Assembly: GCA_958431815.1 (NCBI GenBank)
Contig: CAUASB010000001.1
Location: forward strand, 310,001-374,000
Length of the DNA: 64,000 nt
Reading direction: 5' to 3'
Source of the DNA: an uncultured Eggerthella sp.
GTDB lineage: Bacteria; Actinomycetota; Coriobacteriia; Coriobacteriales; Eggerthellaceae
The notes under the pieces were generated by a model. That model did no database searches. It had not been told where the DNA came from and saw only the letters and a list, made by a program, of their open reading frames with translations. The position numbers were made by a program, and so were the translations under genes. This document shows, one piece after another, positions 52,144 through 61,200 of this stretch. Each line of letters starts with the position of its first letter. Position 1 is the first letter of the stretch.

Positions 52144-53622
52144 CTACGATGCGTTTGCGGCGTTGTTCAGCTTCCGGCAGAAAGCGTCGTACCATTCGTC
52201 AAATGCCGCATCGCTGGTATAAGGAGCAAGGGCGTCTTCACGCGAAGTGCCGGATGCGATTGCCTGCTCAACGGCCTGCCTGTCTGCCTTGGCCTTGTCG
52301 GAAAGGTTGTAGTCAAGCACCTTACGGGCCGAATAGGCGCCATCGAAGGTCTTCATCGTGTAGAACGTGCGCGAGTCGAAGTTTTCCAGGATGCTCTTCA
52401 GGCAATCGTAGGTTTTCGGGCTGATGTTCAAATGGTAGTCGGCAATAACCTTGTCCAGCGCGTCCATGTTGTTGGCGTCTTTACGCACTGGCAGGTAACC
52501 CGATTCGCTTACGAAGCGCAGGTTGTTTTCCTTCTGCGTGAACCACTTCAAGAAGACGCATGCCGCATACTCATGCTGGTCGTCCGACTTCGTTACCGCC
52601 ATGCCAGCACCCTGCTGAACGCTGATGCTGTCGCCGCCCTCCATGATGGGCGAAGGCAGTACCTCGTAGTCGATGCTCTTCGCACTTTCATCGGTAATTA
52701 CCTGGTCGGGGAAGTACGTAGCGGAAGAAGACGAGCCGGTGTAGGCGATGATATCGCCCGTCTTCACATCGTCGGAGCGGAACTTGCCCACGCTATCGTA
52801 GTAGCCGCTGACATAGGGGACGTAGTAGTTCTGCCACAGGCGATGAATCTTGTCCTTGTCGGCGTTGACGGTTACCTTGCCGTCCTTCACCTCGAACAAA
52901 TCAGTGCCCATTTGCTTCATGCCGGCCACAAAGTAGTTCGACATAGAATCGCGACCGTAGAACGCTTTGCCGTCATTGGGAGTGTTGGGCGTTTGGGCGT
53001 CGGTCCACTCATAGTAACGCTGCGCAACTGCGGCAATGCCCTCTTCGGTTTTCAACTCATCGGTGCTGGTGCCGGTAGCCTGGGCAAACGCATCCCAGTC
53101 GGTTTTGTTCAGCATCATGAGCTCAGTGGATTTAGCCGTCGGGAACAGATACAGCGAATCATCACCCTGGAAGTACCCTTCCTGAACATACGAATCGACG
53201 TACTGGTTCAAATCTTCCTGGGAGAAGTACTCGGTTAGGTCGGCAAGTTTGCCGTCCTTCTGCACATCGTAGGCGGTGTCGGCATAGGAAGAGAACACGT
53301 CGGGCAAATCGCTTGAGCCCACGGCACCGGAAGCGGAATCGGAAACGGCCTTTTCAAGGTCGGATACGGAACCACGGCTGTAGCCTTCGACGTAGACGCC
53401 CTTGTTCTTGCCCTCTGTTGCGTTGAATTCCGAAACCAGGATGTCGAACGCCGTTTGCTGGGCACCGTTGTAGTAGTGCCATACCGTGATAGAGGTAGGA
53501 TTGCTCGGATCGAGATCGACCTTCTTCACTTTTGAAGTCTGGCCCGCGCACCCCGTAAGTGCTGCCGTTGCCAGGGCCCCGGAAAGAACCAGGCCCATTA
53601 CCTTACCGATCTTCGATTTCAT
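52144..53622 (-). CDS. Family 1 solute-binding lipoprotein, sensory partner
   Basis: The 492-residue protein has a lipoprotein signal ending ALTGCAGQTS (Cys25) and a family 1 extracellular-binding fold (SITVWHYYNGAQQTAFDILVSEFN, PDVFSSYADTAYDVQ, IAYTGSSSSATYFPDQ, QQGAGMAVTKSDDQHEYAA). Family members bind sugars, oligosaccharides or glycerol phosphates. No transporter genes are adjacent; instead it is the first gene of the operon with a Cache hybrid kinase, so a sensing role is likely. AAGGGG precedes the ATG. Confidence 0.88.
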   Translation of the reverse strand: MKSKIGKVMGLVLSGALATAALTGCAGQTSKVKKVDLDPSNPTSITVWHYYNGAQQTAFDILVSEFNATEGKNKGVYVEGYSRGSVSDLEKAVSDSASGAVGSSDLPDVFSSYADTAYDVQKDGKLADLTEYFSQEDLNQYVDSYVQEGYFQGDDSLYLFPTAKSTELMMLNKTDWDAFAQATGTSTDELKTEEGIAAVAQRYYEWTDAQTPNTPNDGKAFYGRDSMSNYFVAGMKQMGTDLFEVKDGKVTVNADKDKIHRLWQNYYVPYVSGYYDSVGKFRSDDVKTGDIIAYTGSSSSATYFPDQVITDESAKSIDYEVLPSPIMEGGDSISVQQGAGMAVTKSDDQHEYAACVFLKWFTQKENNLRFVSESGYLPVRKDANNMDALDKVIADYHLNISPKTYDCLKSILENFDSRTFYTMKTFDGAYSARKVLDYNLSDKAKADRQAVEQAIASGTSREDALAPYTSDAAFDEWYDAFCRKLNNAANAS

Positions 53623-53904
53623 ACGCGCAGCGCCCCTTCAGGCAAGCAACGCGCTTCGGGCGCACGCACTCACCACGGAAAATAACATGTTTTTCCATTA
53701 TGGCACGTCACCCCTCCCCCAACTGCGAAAGAAGCAAAATAGTCCGCCAGAGCAGCGCAAATAGCTGCAGAACAAAAAGAAGCTCCCGCAAGGGGGCCGT
53801 GAAGCTAGCCCAAAACCCAGGCGCCTTCCGGCGAGTCAAATTGGGCTGAAAGCAAAGCACCCGCTCCGCAGCGTGCTTAAGGCACGTGAGGAAACGGGTG
53901 CCGA
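53623..53904. other. Gene-free stretch between rpsI and the signalling operon
   Basis: It carries two hairpin-rich segments: TAGCCCAA/TTGGGCT (about 53805-53848) enclosing GGCGCC, and GCACCCG/CGGGTGC (about 53857-53901) enclosing GCGTGC/GGCACG. It also holds the promoter of the signalling operon (AT-rich near 53685-53700). No gene is seen. Confidence 0.45.
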
Positions 53905-53910
53905 AACGGA

Positions 53911-53933
53911 AAAGGGCTCCCTTTCGGGAGCCC
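53911..53933 (-). terminator. Terminator of rplM-rpsI
   Basis: GGGCTCCC and GGGAGCCC pair around a 4-nt loop (53914-53933); on the minus strand CCCTTTTCC follows. Confidence 0.85.
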
Positions 53934-53967
53934 CATAAGGCAGCGCTTGCGTTCGAAGCGCTGCCAA

Positions 53968-54068
53968 GGTTTGTTTTTGGGCGAGCAGATTGCCGTGAAA
54001 GATTTGGTACATAGAACTTAGGTTCATGTCCAAATCTTGGAGCGGCAAGATGTCGCCCAAAACAAACC
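53968..54068 (-). repeat. 101-bp near-perfect hairpin right after rpsI
   Basis: The ends pair as GGTTTGTTTTTGGGCGA with TCGCCCAAAACAAACC (one bulge). The inner segments ATTGCCG/CGGCAAG, AAGATTTGG/CCAAATCTT and ACATAGAAC/GTTCATGT also pair, and the loop is TTAG. It ends two bases before the rpsI stop codon and is followed by another hairpin (53941-53963) and the terminator. It may be a small mobile element (terminal inverted repeats of about 16 bp) or an RNA stabiliser. Confidence 0.7.
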
Positions 54069-54070
54069 GA

Positions 54071-54463
54071 CTAGCGCTTCGAGAACTGCGGGCGCTTACG
54101 AGCCTTCTTCAGGCCGTACTTCTTGCGCTCAACCATACGGGAGTCGCGCGTGAGGTAGCCAGCCTTCTTCAGGTCAGCACGGTAGTCGCCAGCCTCGAGA
54201 AGAGCGCGAGCGATGCCGTGGCGCAGAGCGCCAGCCTGACCGGAAACGCCGCCGCCATTGCAGCGAGCGATTACGTCGAAGTGACCCTTGGTGTCGGTTA
54301 CAACGAACGGAGTGGTTGCGTAGTCGAGAAGAGCCTGACGGCCGAAGAACTCAACACCTTCGCGACCGTTAACGGTTACCTTGCCGGTGCCGGGAACGAT
54401 GCGAACGCGAGCAACAGCGTTCTTGCGACGGCCGGTGCCGTAATACATTGCTTCGCCTGCCAT
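54071..54463 (-). CDS. rpsI: 30S ribosomal protein S9
   Basis: The 130-residue protein has YYGTGRRKNAVARVRIVPG, GGGVSGQAGALRHGIARAL and the C-terminal RKKYGLKKARKRPQFSKR, whose last Arg contacts tRNA in the P site. Its ATG overlaps the rplM stop by one base (TAATG), the classic coupled rplM-rpsI pair. A 101-bp hairpin and a terminator follow. Confidence 0.98.
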   Translation of the reverse strand: MAGEAMYYGTGRRKNAVARVRIVPGTGKVTVNGREGVEFFGRQALLDYATTPFVVTDTKGHFDVIARCNGGGVSGQAGALRHGIARALLEAGDYRADLKKAGYLTRDSRMVERKKYGLKKARKRPQFSKR

Positions 54464-54900
54464 TAGTTATCCTCCATCTTGATCTCGCGGGGCTGCTGCG
54501 CTGCATGCGGATGCTCTGCGCCAGCGTAAACCTTGAGCTTCATGCCCATTGCACGACCGAGCGTGTTCTTGGGGAGCATGCCCTTAACTGCGTGCTCGAT
54601 AACGCGCTCGGGATGCTTCTGCATAGCTTCCTGGAAGGTTTCGCACTTCAGGCCGCCGGGATAACCGCTGTGACGATAGTATTCCTTGCTGGTAGCCTTA
54701 ACGCCAGAGATCTTGATCTTGTCAGCGTTGATGATTACGACGAAGTCGCCGGTGTCAACGTGAGGCGTGTAGGTGGGCTTGTGCTTACCCTTAAGAATGT
54801 GAGCGGCCTTCGAAGCGACGCGGCCCAGAACCTGGTCCTTTGCGTCGATGAGAAGCCATTCGCGCTCAACTTCGTTGGGCTTTGCGTAATAGGTCTTCAC
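54463..54900 (-). CDS. rplM: 50S ribosomal protein L13
   Basis: The 145-residue protein begins with GTG (MKTYYAKPNEVEREW), preceded by GGAGG six nt upstream; 26 further open codons upstream are not part of it. L13 motifs include VLGRVASKAAHILKGKHKPTYTPHVDTGDFV, KYYRHSG-like KEYYRHSGYPGG, and AVKGMLPKNTLGR. It is the first gene of the rplM-rpsI operon. Confidence 0.98.
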   Translation of the reverse strand: MKTYYAKPNEVEREWLLIDAKDQVLGRVASKAAHILKGKHKPTYTPHVDTGDFVVIINADKIKISGVKATSKEYYRHSGYPGGLKCETFQEAMQKHPERVIEHAVKGMLPKNTLGRAMGMKLKVYAGAEHPHAAQQPREIKMEDN

Positions 54901-55106
54901 AGTGTTCCTCCAATAAAGTAACAAGTGTCGTTTTTCAAAAGTTGCTGCCAATCCGAGGCGCGGGATCCTACTCCGCATCTCTTCCTTGCCCGTGAAACGG
55001 TGCTACCGAAAAGCTCTGGACCAGCTTGGCCGGCGCAGGGACGTTTCCCGCTGGGGAAGAGTTCGAATCGCAAGCATGTACGGGGCTTTTGAAAGCGAAC
55101 TTTTGC

Positions 55107-55136
55107 AGTTTATCGTGCGCGCGCGACCCTCGTCAA
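55107..55136 (-). promoter_or_regulatory. Probable promoter of rplM-rpsI
   Basis: Minus strand: TTGACG (55131-55136), an 18-bp spacer, and TAAACT (55107-55112). Confidence 0.5.
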
Positions 55137-55195
55137 TTGGAAGCACGGAGGATTCGCCCCTTTTCACAAATATTCACGTTTTCTTCAGAGAATGA

Positions 55196-55230
55196 CAAAA
55201 AAAGGAGCCAAAAGGGACTGTCCCTTTTGG
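55196..55230 (-). terminator. Terminator of the serine hydrolase gene
   Basis: CCAAAAGGGA (55208-55217) pairs with TCCCTTTTGG (55221-55230); on the minus strand CTCC and seven T follow. A second, weaker hairpin of the same type lies at about 55240-55262. Confidence 0.75.
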
Positions 55231-55263
55231 GTGAATAACAAAATGGGCACTGTCCCCTTTTTG

Positions 55264-56566
55264 TTACGTCAGCGAATCGCGCTGTTCCCACAAAGCGGCG
55301 GCCACGTCGCTTACCTTGGCGCGACTAGTGGCGCTGTCGGCTAAGTTGGTCATGATAGCAATAAGGTACGACCTGCCGTTTTCCTCGATAATGCCGGCAT
55401 CGCACACCCCATCATCGTCGGTCCCGTTGATCCAGCCGGCCTTGTCGTACACCACTACCGTGCTCGAAGCCTGCGTCTGTGCGTCCTTCGCCATGCCGAC
55501 TTCCGTTGTTTTCAGCTTCCCCAACACAGCCCCCTGCAATTCACGGGAAACGCTTTGCACCCGTTCCGGACCAAGCGGGTCGGAGGCAGGGTCTACCCCA
55601 CTGCGGATCATGGAAACCGCAGTGCTGGAAAACAGCTGCTTTGCCCATTGGGTTACTTCCTGGTTTGAGCTGGAAGAATTCAAATACAAATAGGTATTCA
55701 TCCACAGTTTCAGCGATTCGCGCGCCGAATAGTGCGGAAACGACGTGTCGTCGGCAAGCGAACTTGAAACGTTCAGGGAAGAAAGCCACGCGGAAAGCGG
55801 CTCCGATGCCACGCCTTCGAAGGTGCGGCGCAGGTGATGGTACGAGTTGTTGTCAGAATCGATAATGGCTTCCCGAGCATTTGCATTAACGCGGGAAATG
55901 CTGGTTTTGCCGGTTTCTATTGCCTGCTGGCAGCCGTATATCAAAACGGGCCCCTTGAACGATGAAGCGCCGTAAACACGCTGGTCAAGGTTGTAAACGT
56001 AGCCCTTGCCCGTTTCCATCACCGAAGAAGGCGAACCCCACCGTTTTGCCTTCTTCGGTGATGGACGAAACGGCGTTTTGCACTTCCCTGGCGCCTTCGT
56101 CGGAAAGCTGTGGTGCGTAGGCGGAATCGGCGCTGGCAAGAGAAGCGCCCTGGACCGCAGTGCCAGGATCGGAAACGCCGTCGATGCTTTCAAGGGAAGG
56201 GGTGTAGTTGGCAGCAATCGGAGCGGCGGGCTCTTCTGCCACCTGCTCTTCTTCGGAAGTATCGACAGGAGCCGAACATGATTTGACGGCCATCACCAGA
56301 ATCACCGCAAGAACAACCACAGCGGCAATGCCTACTGCCGGCATCGCCGCAGCAAACGGCCACGAGGAATTTTCAGCACGGCTGGCCGCCCACGAAGAGC
56401 CTAGACCCTGGTTTCGGCGAGACTGCGTTGGCCTCCCCGTGCGCGCAGAACCTGTACGCGCTTTGCTGGCACGCGCACCTTGGTTGCGCGAACGGCTGGA
56501 ACGGGAAGAGTTTGCTTCCCTGCCGCCATCTCTTCGCGAAGAACGGGGTGTTGAACGGTTTCGCAT
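55264..56566 (-). pseudogene. Beta-lactamase-like serine hydrolase, frameshifted
   Basis: The first frame (start MRNRSTPRSS at 56566) encodes a basic, disordered N-terminus, one membrane helix (PAVGIAAVVVLAVILVMAV) and a linker, and reaches EEGKTVGFAFFGD before going out of frame near 56024. The rest continues one frame over: METGKGYVYNLDQ, then SSFK (Ser-x-x-Lys nucleophile), SDNNSYHHL (SDN motif) and DKAGW (KTG-like). This is the class A beta-lactamase/penicillin-binding fold of membrane-anchored serine hydrolases, with KTG altered to KAG. A single-base change restores one protein of about 430 residues. It is a pseudogene if the base is real; no ribosome site is clear at the start. Confidence 0.8.
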
Positions 56567-56776
56567 GAGCGCATAGTAGCAAGCCCGATATGCCTTAACC
56601 GCTTCGATTCGGTAAAAAGCGCACCAAAAGTGCACCAGGTAAACGGATAGCTTTAATGGCAGCAAAAAAGCCTCAATCGTGTTGAGTCCATTTCACCAGG
56701 TCAGCACCGTGTAGTGCGGAAATCTAACAATAACGCACTTAGATAACCTTATAAAAGGTTACAGAATGGTACCCAA
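56567..56776. other. Upstream regions of serine hydrolase and hsp20 genes
   Basis: Divergent promoters lie here. A small hairpin AACCTTATAAAAGGTT (about 56745-56760) lies just before CIRCE. I cannot assign -35/-10 boxes. Confidence 0.35.
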
Positions 56777-56803
56777 TTAGCACTCTGGCTTTACGAGTGC
56801 TAA
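56777..56803 (+). promoter_or_regulatory. CIRCE operator (HrcA binding site)
   Basis: TTAGCACTC, nine bases, GAGTGCTAA: a perfect match to the CIRCE consensus, 95 bp before the hsp20 start. HrcA should repress this promoter at normal temperature. Confidence 0.97.
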
Positions 56804-56898
56804 AAAGCGACTACTATAACAGTTGTCAAAAGAAACAAGGGCCGTTGCCCAGGGCATCGAAAAAGAGCCAACATACCCGGGCGCGGCAAGGAAAGAAG

Positions 56899-57339
56899 AT
56901 GATAGTTATGTTGGCACGCAGGAACTTCTTCAATGATTTCATGAGCGATCCGTTCGATTTCGGTTTCTTCGGAACCGAGCCTGCGCCGAAGACCAACGCT
57001 TCCTTGATGAAGACCGACGTTAAGGAAACCGACAAAGCCTACGAACTCGATGTAGACTTGCCTGGCTTCGAAAAGGAAAACGTCGAGGTAGAGCTCAATG
57101 AGGGCTACCTCACCATTAACGCCCACACCAAGGATGAAAAGGAAGACAAGGACGAAGAAGGCACCTTCCTCCGCAAAGAGCGTTTCGTTGGTTCGTGTCG
57201 TCGTAGCTTCTATGTGGGCGAAGACGTTTCTGAGGACGACATTTCCGCTAAGTTCGAAAACGGCATCTTGAAGATCAACGTCCCCAAGAAGGAATTGCCC
57301 AAGCCTGAAGATCGCAAGCGCCTCATCGCCATCGACTAA
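56899..57339 (+). CDS. Hsp20/alpha-crystallin small heat-shock protein
   Basis: The 146-residue chaperone has an N-terminal arm (MLARRNFFNDFMSDPFDFGFF), the alpha-crystallin domain (VKETDKAYELDVDLPGFEKENVEVELNEGYLTINAH, FLRKERFVGSCRRSFYV, and ISAKFENGILKINVPK) and a C-terminal I-x-I motif (LIAID) used in oligomer assembly. It holds unfolded proteins during stress. AAGGA precedes the ATG at 56899; the earlier codons are not translated. A CIRCE operator lies upstream, so it belongs to the HrcA regulon. A terminator follows. Confidence 0.96.
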   Translation: MIVMLARRNFFNDFMSDPFDFGFFGTEPAPKTNASLMKTDVKETDKAYELDVDLPGFEKENVEVELNEGYLTINAHTKDEKEDKDEEGTFLRKERFVGSCRRSFYVGEDVSEDDISAKFENGILKINVPKKELPKPEDRKRLIAID

Positions 57340-57389
57340 TTGCGTGCCTCTTTCCTAACGCAATCACTCGAACCGCATAGCACGGCGCC

Positions 57390-57420
57390 AAAAGCCCCAG
57401 CACCCGCTGGGGCTTTTCTT
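57390..57420 (+). terminator. Terminator of hsp20
   Basis: AAAAGCCCCAGC (57390-57401) and GCTGGGGCTTTT (57406-57417) form a perfect stem with a 4-nt loop and a T-rich tail. Confidence 0.9.
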
Positions 57421-57539
57421 ATATAGGCAGGTATTTCCTGTATACTAGGTTAAAGGCGAAGGTCAGGCGCATGGCTTTTGCAACCCTGTTTGCGAAAAGC
57501 ACCGCATACCCTTCGCGGCCTGCGAGGCAAGGGGCTGCC

Positions 57540-58241
57540 ATGTCGTACATCGAATTCAACAACGTTGTTAAGCAGTACGGGTCGGGTGCGGCCGAAATCA
57601 GAGCGCTTGATGGAGCTTCGTTTTCCGTCGAAAAGGGCGAACTGGCCGTTATCCTGGGCGCATCGGGCGCCGGCAAAACCACAGCCCTGAACATTTTGGG
57701 CGGCATGGATTCAGCCACCAGCGGAAACGTTTTCATCGACGGGCAAGACATCGCCTGCAGCACCGAAGCGCAGTTGGTTGAGTACCGCCGCGCCGCCGTT
57801 GGCTTCGTGTTCCAGTTCTACAACCTGGTGCCCAACCTTACCGCCTTGGAAAACGTGGAACTGGCTTCGCAGATTTGCCCCGATTCGCTTGATGCCGCCG
57901 AAACGCTGCGCAACGTTGGCCTGGGAAAACGCCTTGACAACTTCCCTGCCCAACTTTCTGGCGGCGAGCAGCAGCGTGTGGCCATTGCCCGCGCGCTGGC
58001 GAAAAACCCCAAGCTTCTTTTATGCGACGAACCCACCGGCGCACTTGACTACCGTACCGGCAAGCAGATTCTGCAGCTGCTGCAAGACACCTGCCGCACG
58101 TCGCACATCACCGCGCTGATTATCACGCACAATGCCGCGCTGGCACCCATGGCCGACCGCGTTATCCGCATGAACAGCGGCCGCGTAACCAGCATCGAAA
58201 TAAACGACCATCCCGTGCCCATCGCGGAAATCGAATGGTAG
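57540..58241 (+). CDS. MacB/LolD-type ABC transporter ATPase
   Basis: The 233-residue ATPase has Walker A GASGAGKTT (40-48), the Q-loop in VGFVFQFYNLVPNLTALENV, signature LSGGEQQR, Walker B LLLCDEPTGALD and the switch His in ALIITHNAAL. FYNLVPNLTALENV places it in the MacB/LolD family, which couples to FtsX-type permeases. The start at 57540 has AAGGGG; 23 open codons upstream are excluded. The permease gene begins six bp after its stop, so they form one transporter. Confidence 0.94.
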   Translation: MSYIEFNNVVKQYGSGAAEIRALDGASFSVEKGELAVILGASGAGKTTALNILGGMDSATSGNVFIDGQDIACSTEAQLVEYRRAAVGFVFQFYNLVPNLTALENVELASQICPDSLDAAETLRNVGLGKRLDNFPAQLSGGEQQRVAIARALAKNPKLLLCDEPTGALDYRTGKQILQLLQDTCRTSHITALIITHNAALAPMADRVIRMNSGRVTSIEINDHPVPIAEIEW

Positions 58242-58247
58242 GCACTC

Positions 58248-61200
58248 ATGGCCAGGGCATTTCGGAAAGACACACTACGCACCATCGCCAACAGCAAGAA
58301 GCGCTTCATTTCCATCCTGGTTATCTGCGCGCTGGGAGTAACCATGGTGTGCGGACTGCGCGCTTCCTGCGTTGACCTGCGCAATTCCGCCGATGCCTTC
58401 TTCACCGAACAAGGGCTCTACGACGCCTGCGTGCAATCGACGCTGGGACTTACCGAAGAAGACGTTTCGACCATCTGCGCTCTTGACGATGTTGCAGGCG
58501 CTGAAGGCACGTGGGAGGAAACCACCTACACGCCGCTGGGGCAAAAGCGGGCAAGCGTGGGCGTGAAAGCGCTTTCCCAACATGGGCTCAACATGCCGAA
58601 GGTGGTGCAGGGCACGCTTCCCACCAGCGAAAATGAAGTTGCGGTAACGGAAAACTACCTTACTGATTCGGGGCTTTCCCTAGGCGACACCGTAATCCTT
58701 GAACCTGCCAACACCGAAGTGTTCAAACGCGCGGAATACACCATCACCGCCAGCGTCATAGACCCAACTGAGCTCACCAACCCCAACGGGTCCATCGCCG
58801 TACGCGCCAGCGCTTCGCCCGATTACTCGTTCTTCGTAACACCCGATGCTGTTTGCGCCGAGGCGTTCACCGCAGTATACGTACGCGCCAACAGCACAGC
58901 GAAAAGCTTCACCCCCGACTATGCCGCGGCGCTCGACAACCTTACCGAGGAGCTAGAGGGCATAAAGGAACAGCGCGAGGAAGCCCGCACCCAAAGCATC
59001 CGCCAGGAAGCGCTTGACCAGATTGCGGAAGCAGAGCGCGATACGAACTCCCAGTTAGCCGATGCCCAGCAGAAGATTGACGATGCACAGAGCGCGCTCG
59101 ACAGCGGCAAAGCGGAGCTTTCCGCCAACAAGAAGAAACTCACTACAAGCGAAAGCACGCTGAGCCAGTCGGAGCAGCAACTTCGCCAGCAGGAGCAGCA
59201 GCTTGAAAGCGCACAGGCCCAGATCGACGAGGGCTACCACAACATCACCGCCGCTCAGAAGCAGCTTGACCAAGGCCGCACCCAGGCAAATGCCAGCTGC
59301 GACGATGCCGCCGCGCAGGTGAAGGCGGCCCTTGCGGCGGGCGCGCTTTCCGAAGAAGAGGCAACAGCGCAGCTTGCCGCCATCGAAGCGCAGCGCACGC
59401 AAACCTTGAGCGAGCTGGACGCGCAGGCAAAGCAGCTTGCCGCCGCGAAGCAAGAGCTAGATGCCCAAGCAAGCCAAGTAAGCGCAGGCAAGAGGGCCAT
59501 TGCCCAAGGCTGGTCGCAGCTTTCCAACGGCAAACAACAGCTGCAACAAGGCAAACGCCAGCTTTCCGCAGCGCAGGAGCAGCTTGCACAAGGGCAATCT
59601 GAGCTGAACGAGCAGCGCTCGCAGTTCGAAAGCAGCAAGGCCGAAGCCCAAGTGAAGTTCGAAAACGCCCGCAACGAGGCAAACTCCCTTGAAAGCGCCC
59701 GCTGGTACGTGCAAACGCGCGAATCGAACGCAGGCTACGCCAGCGTGGAATCGGATGCTTCTTCCATCGAGGCAATTGGCCTGGTGTTCCCCGCGGTGTT
59801 CATCGTGGTGGCGGTGCTGATTGCGCTTACCACCATCACCCGCCTGGTTGAAGAGGAACGCGGGCTTATCGGCACCTACAAATCGCTGGGATACTCGAAT
59901 GGCGCCATTCTGAGCAAGTACCTGTTCTACGCGCTTTCCGCCTGCCTTTTGGGCGGCATCGTGGGCGAGTTCTGCGGGTTCGTGCTGTTCCCCGCGTTTT
60001 TGTTCACGGTATTCCAGATGATGTACTTGCTGCCCACCTACTTGCTTTCGTTCGATATCCCCTACGGCATCGGCAGCTTGCTGTTCTTCTTCGCCGGCAT
60101 CGTGGGTGCAGCCGTGTTCGCCTGCCGCGCCGAGCTAAGGCAAACGCCCGCCACACTCATGCGCCCAAAGGCGCCCCGCCAAGGTTCGCGTATCCTGCTG
60201 GAGCGCATCCCCTTCATCTGGAAACGCCTGGCATTTTTGGACAAGGTTACGGCACGCAACCTGCTGCGCTACAAGAAACGCTTCTTCATGACGGTGTTCG
60301 GCATTATGGGCTGCATGGCCCTGCTTATCTGCGGTTTCGCCATCAAAGATTCGGTCCATGCGCTTTCACCGATGCAGTACGGCACCATCTATCGCTACGA
60401 TGCGCTGGCAATCACCACCACCGACAACTTCAGCACGTGCGAAGCCCTGCTTGAAGAAAGCAACGAGGTTTCCCAACTTCAGGAAGTCGCCGTCGATTCG
60501 GTGACGCTTTCCGCCAACGATGACGATGAGTCGCTTCAGCTGTTCGTACTGCCCGACGATGCCGATTTGAGCTCGTACGTTTCGCTTGAAAACGGCGACG
60601 AAGCGCTTTCCCTTCCGAACGACGGCATGGTACTTACCCGCAACGCCGCCGAGCTTTTAGGCGTTGGCGCGGGCGATACGGTGCACCTGAAAACCAGCAG
60701 CCTGGATGAGGCATCGGTGTCGCTTGCCGGCGTGGCAGACAACTACCTGGGCAACGCCGCGTATCTGACGCAAAGCGCCTACCAACAGCTTTTCGGGAAT
60801 AGCGTGCAGCCGAACGGCTTCTACCTTTTGCTTTCCGGCGCCGACGATGAAAAGGAAGCGTTCGCCGATACGTTGGCAGAAAACAGCGACTTCCTTTCCG
60901 TTTCCAGTACACAGCAGATGAACGATGAATTTGCGCAGTCATTCGACCTGATCAACGCCATCGTATACGTCATCGTCCTGTTGGCGGCGGCGCTGGCATT
61001 CGTGGTGTTGTTCACACTTTCCACCACGAATATATCCGAACGCACGCGCGAACTGGCCACCATCAAGGTGCTGGGATTCCGCAAACGCGAAGTGAATCAC
61101 TACGTGAACAAGGAAACGGTGCTGCTTACCGCCATCGGCATGGTGCTGGGCATCCCCGCAGGCTACGCCTTCAGCCACATGCTCACCTATGTGCTGAAAA

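Larger units (their letters stand above)
54901..55263. other. rplM leader and intergenic region
   Basis: The leader from the proposed promoter to the rplM start is about 200 nt, long for a ribosomal operon, so autogenous control through an RNA structure is possible, though no known L13 leader was recognised. The upstream part holds the terminator of the serine hydrolase gene. Confidence 0.4.
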
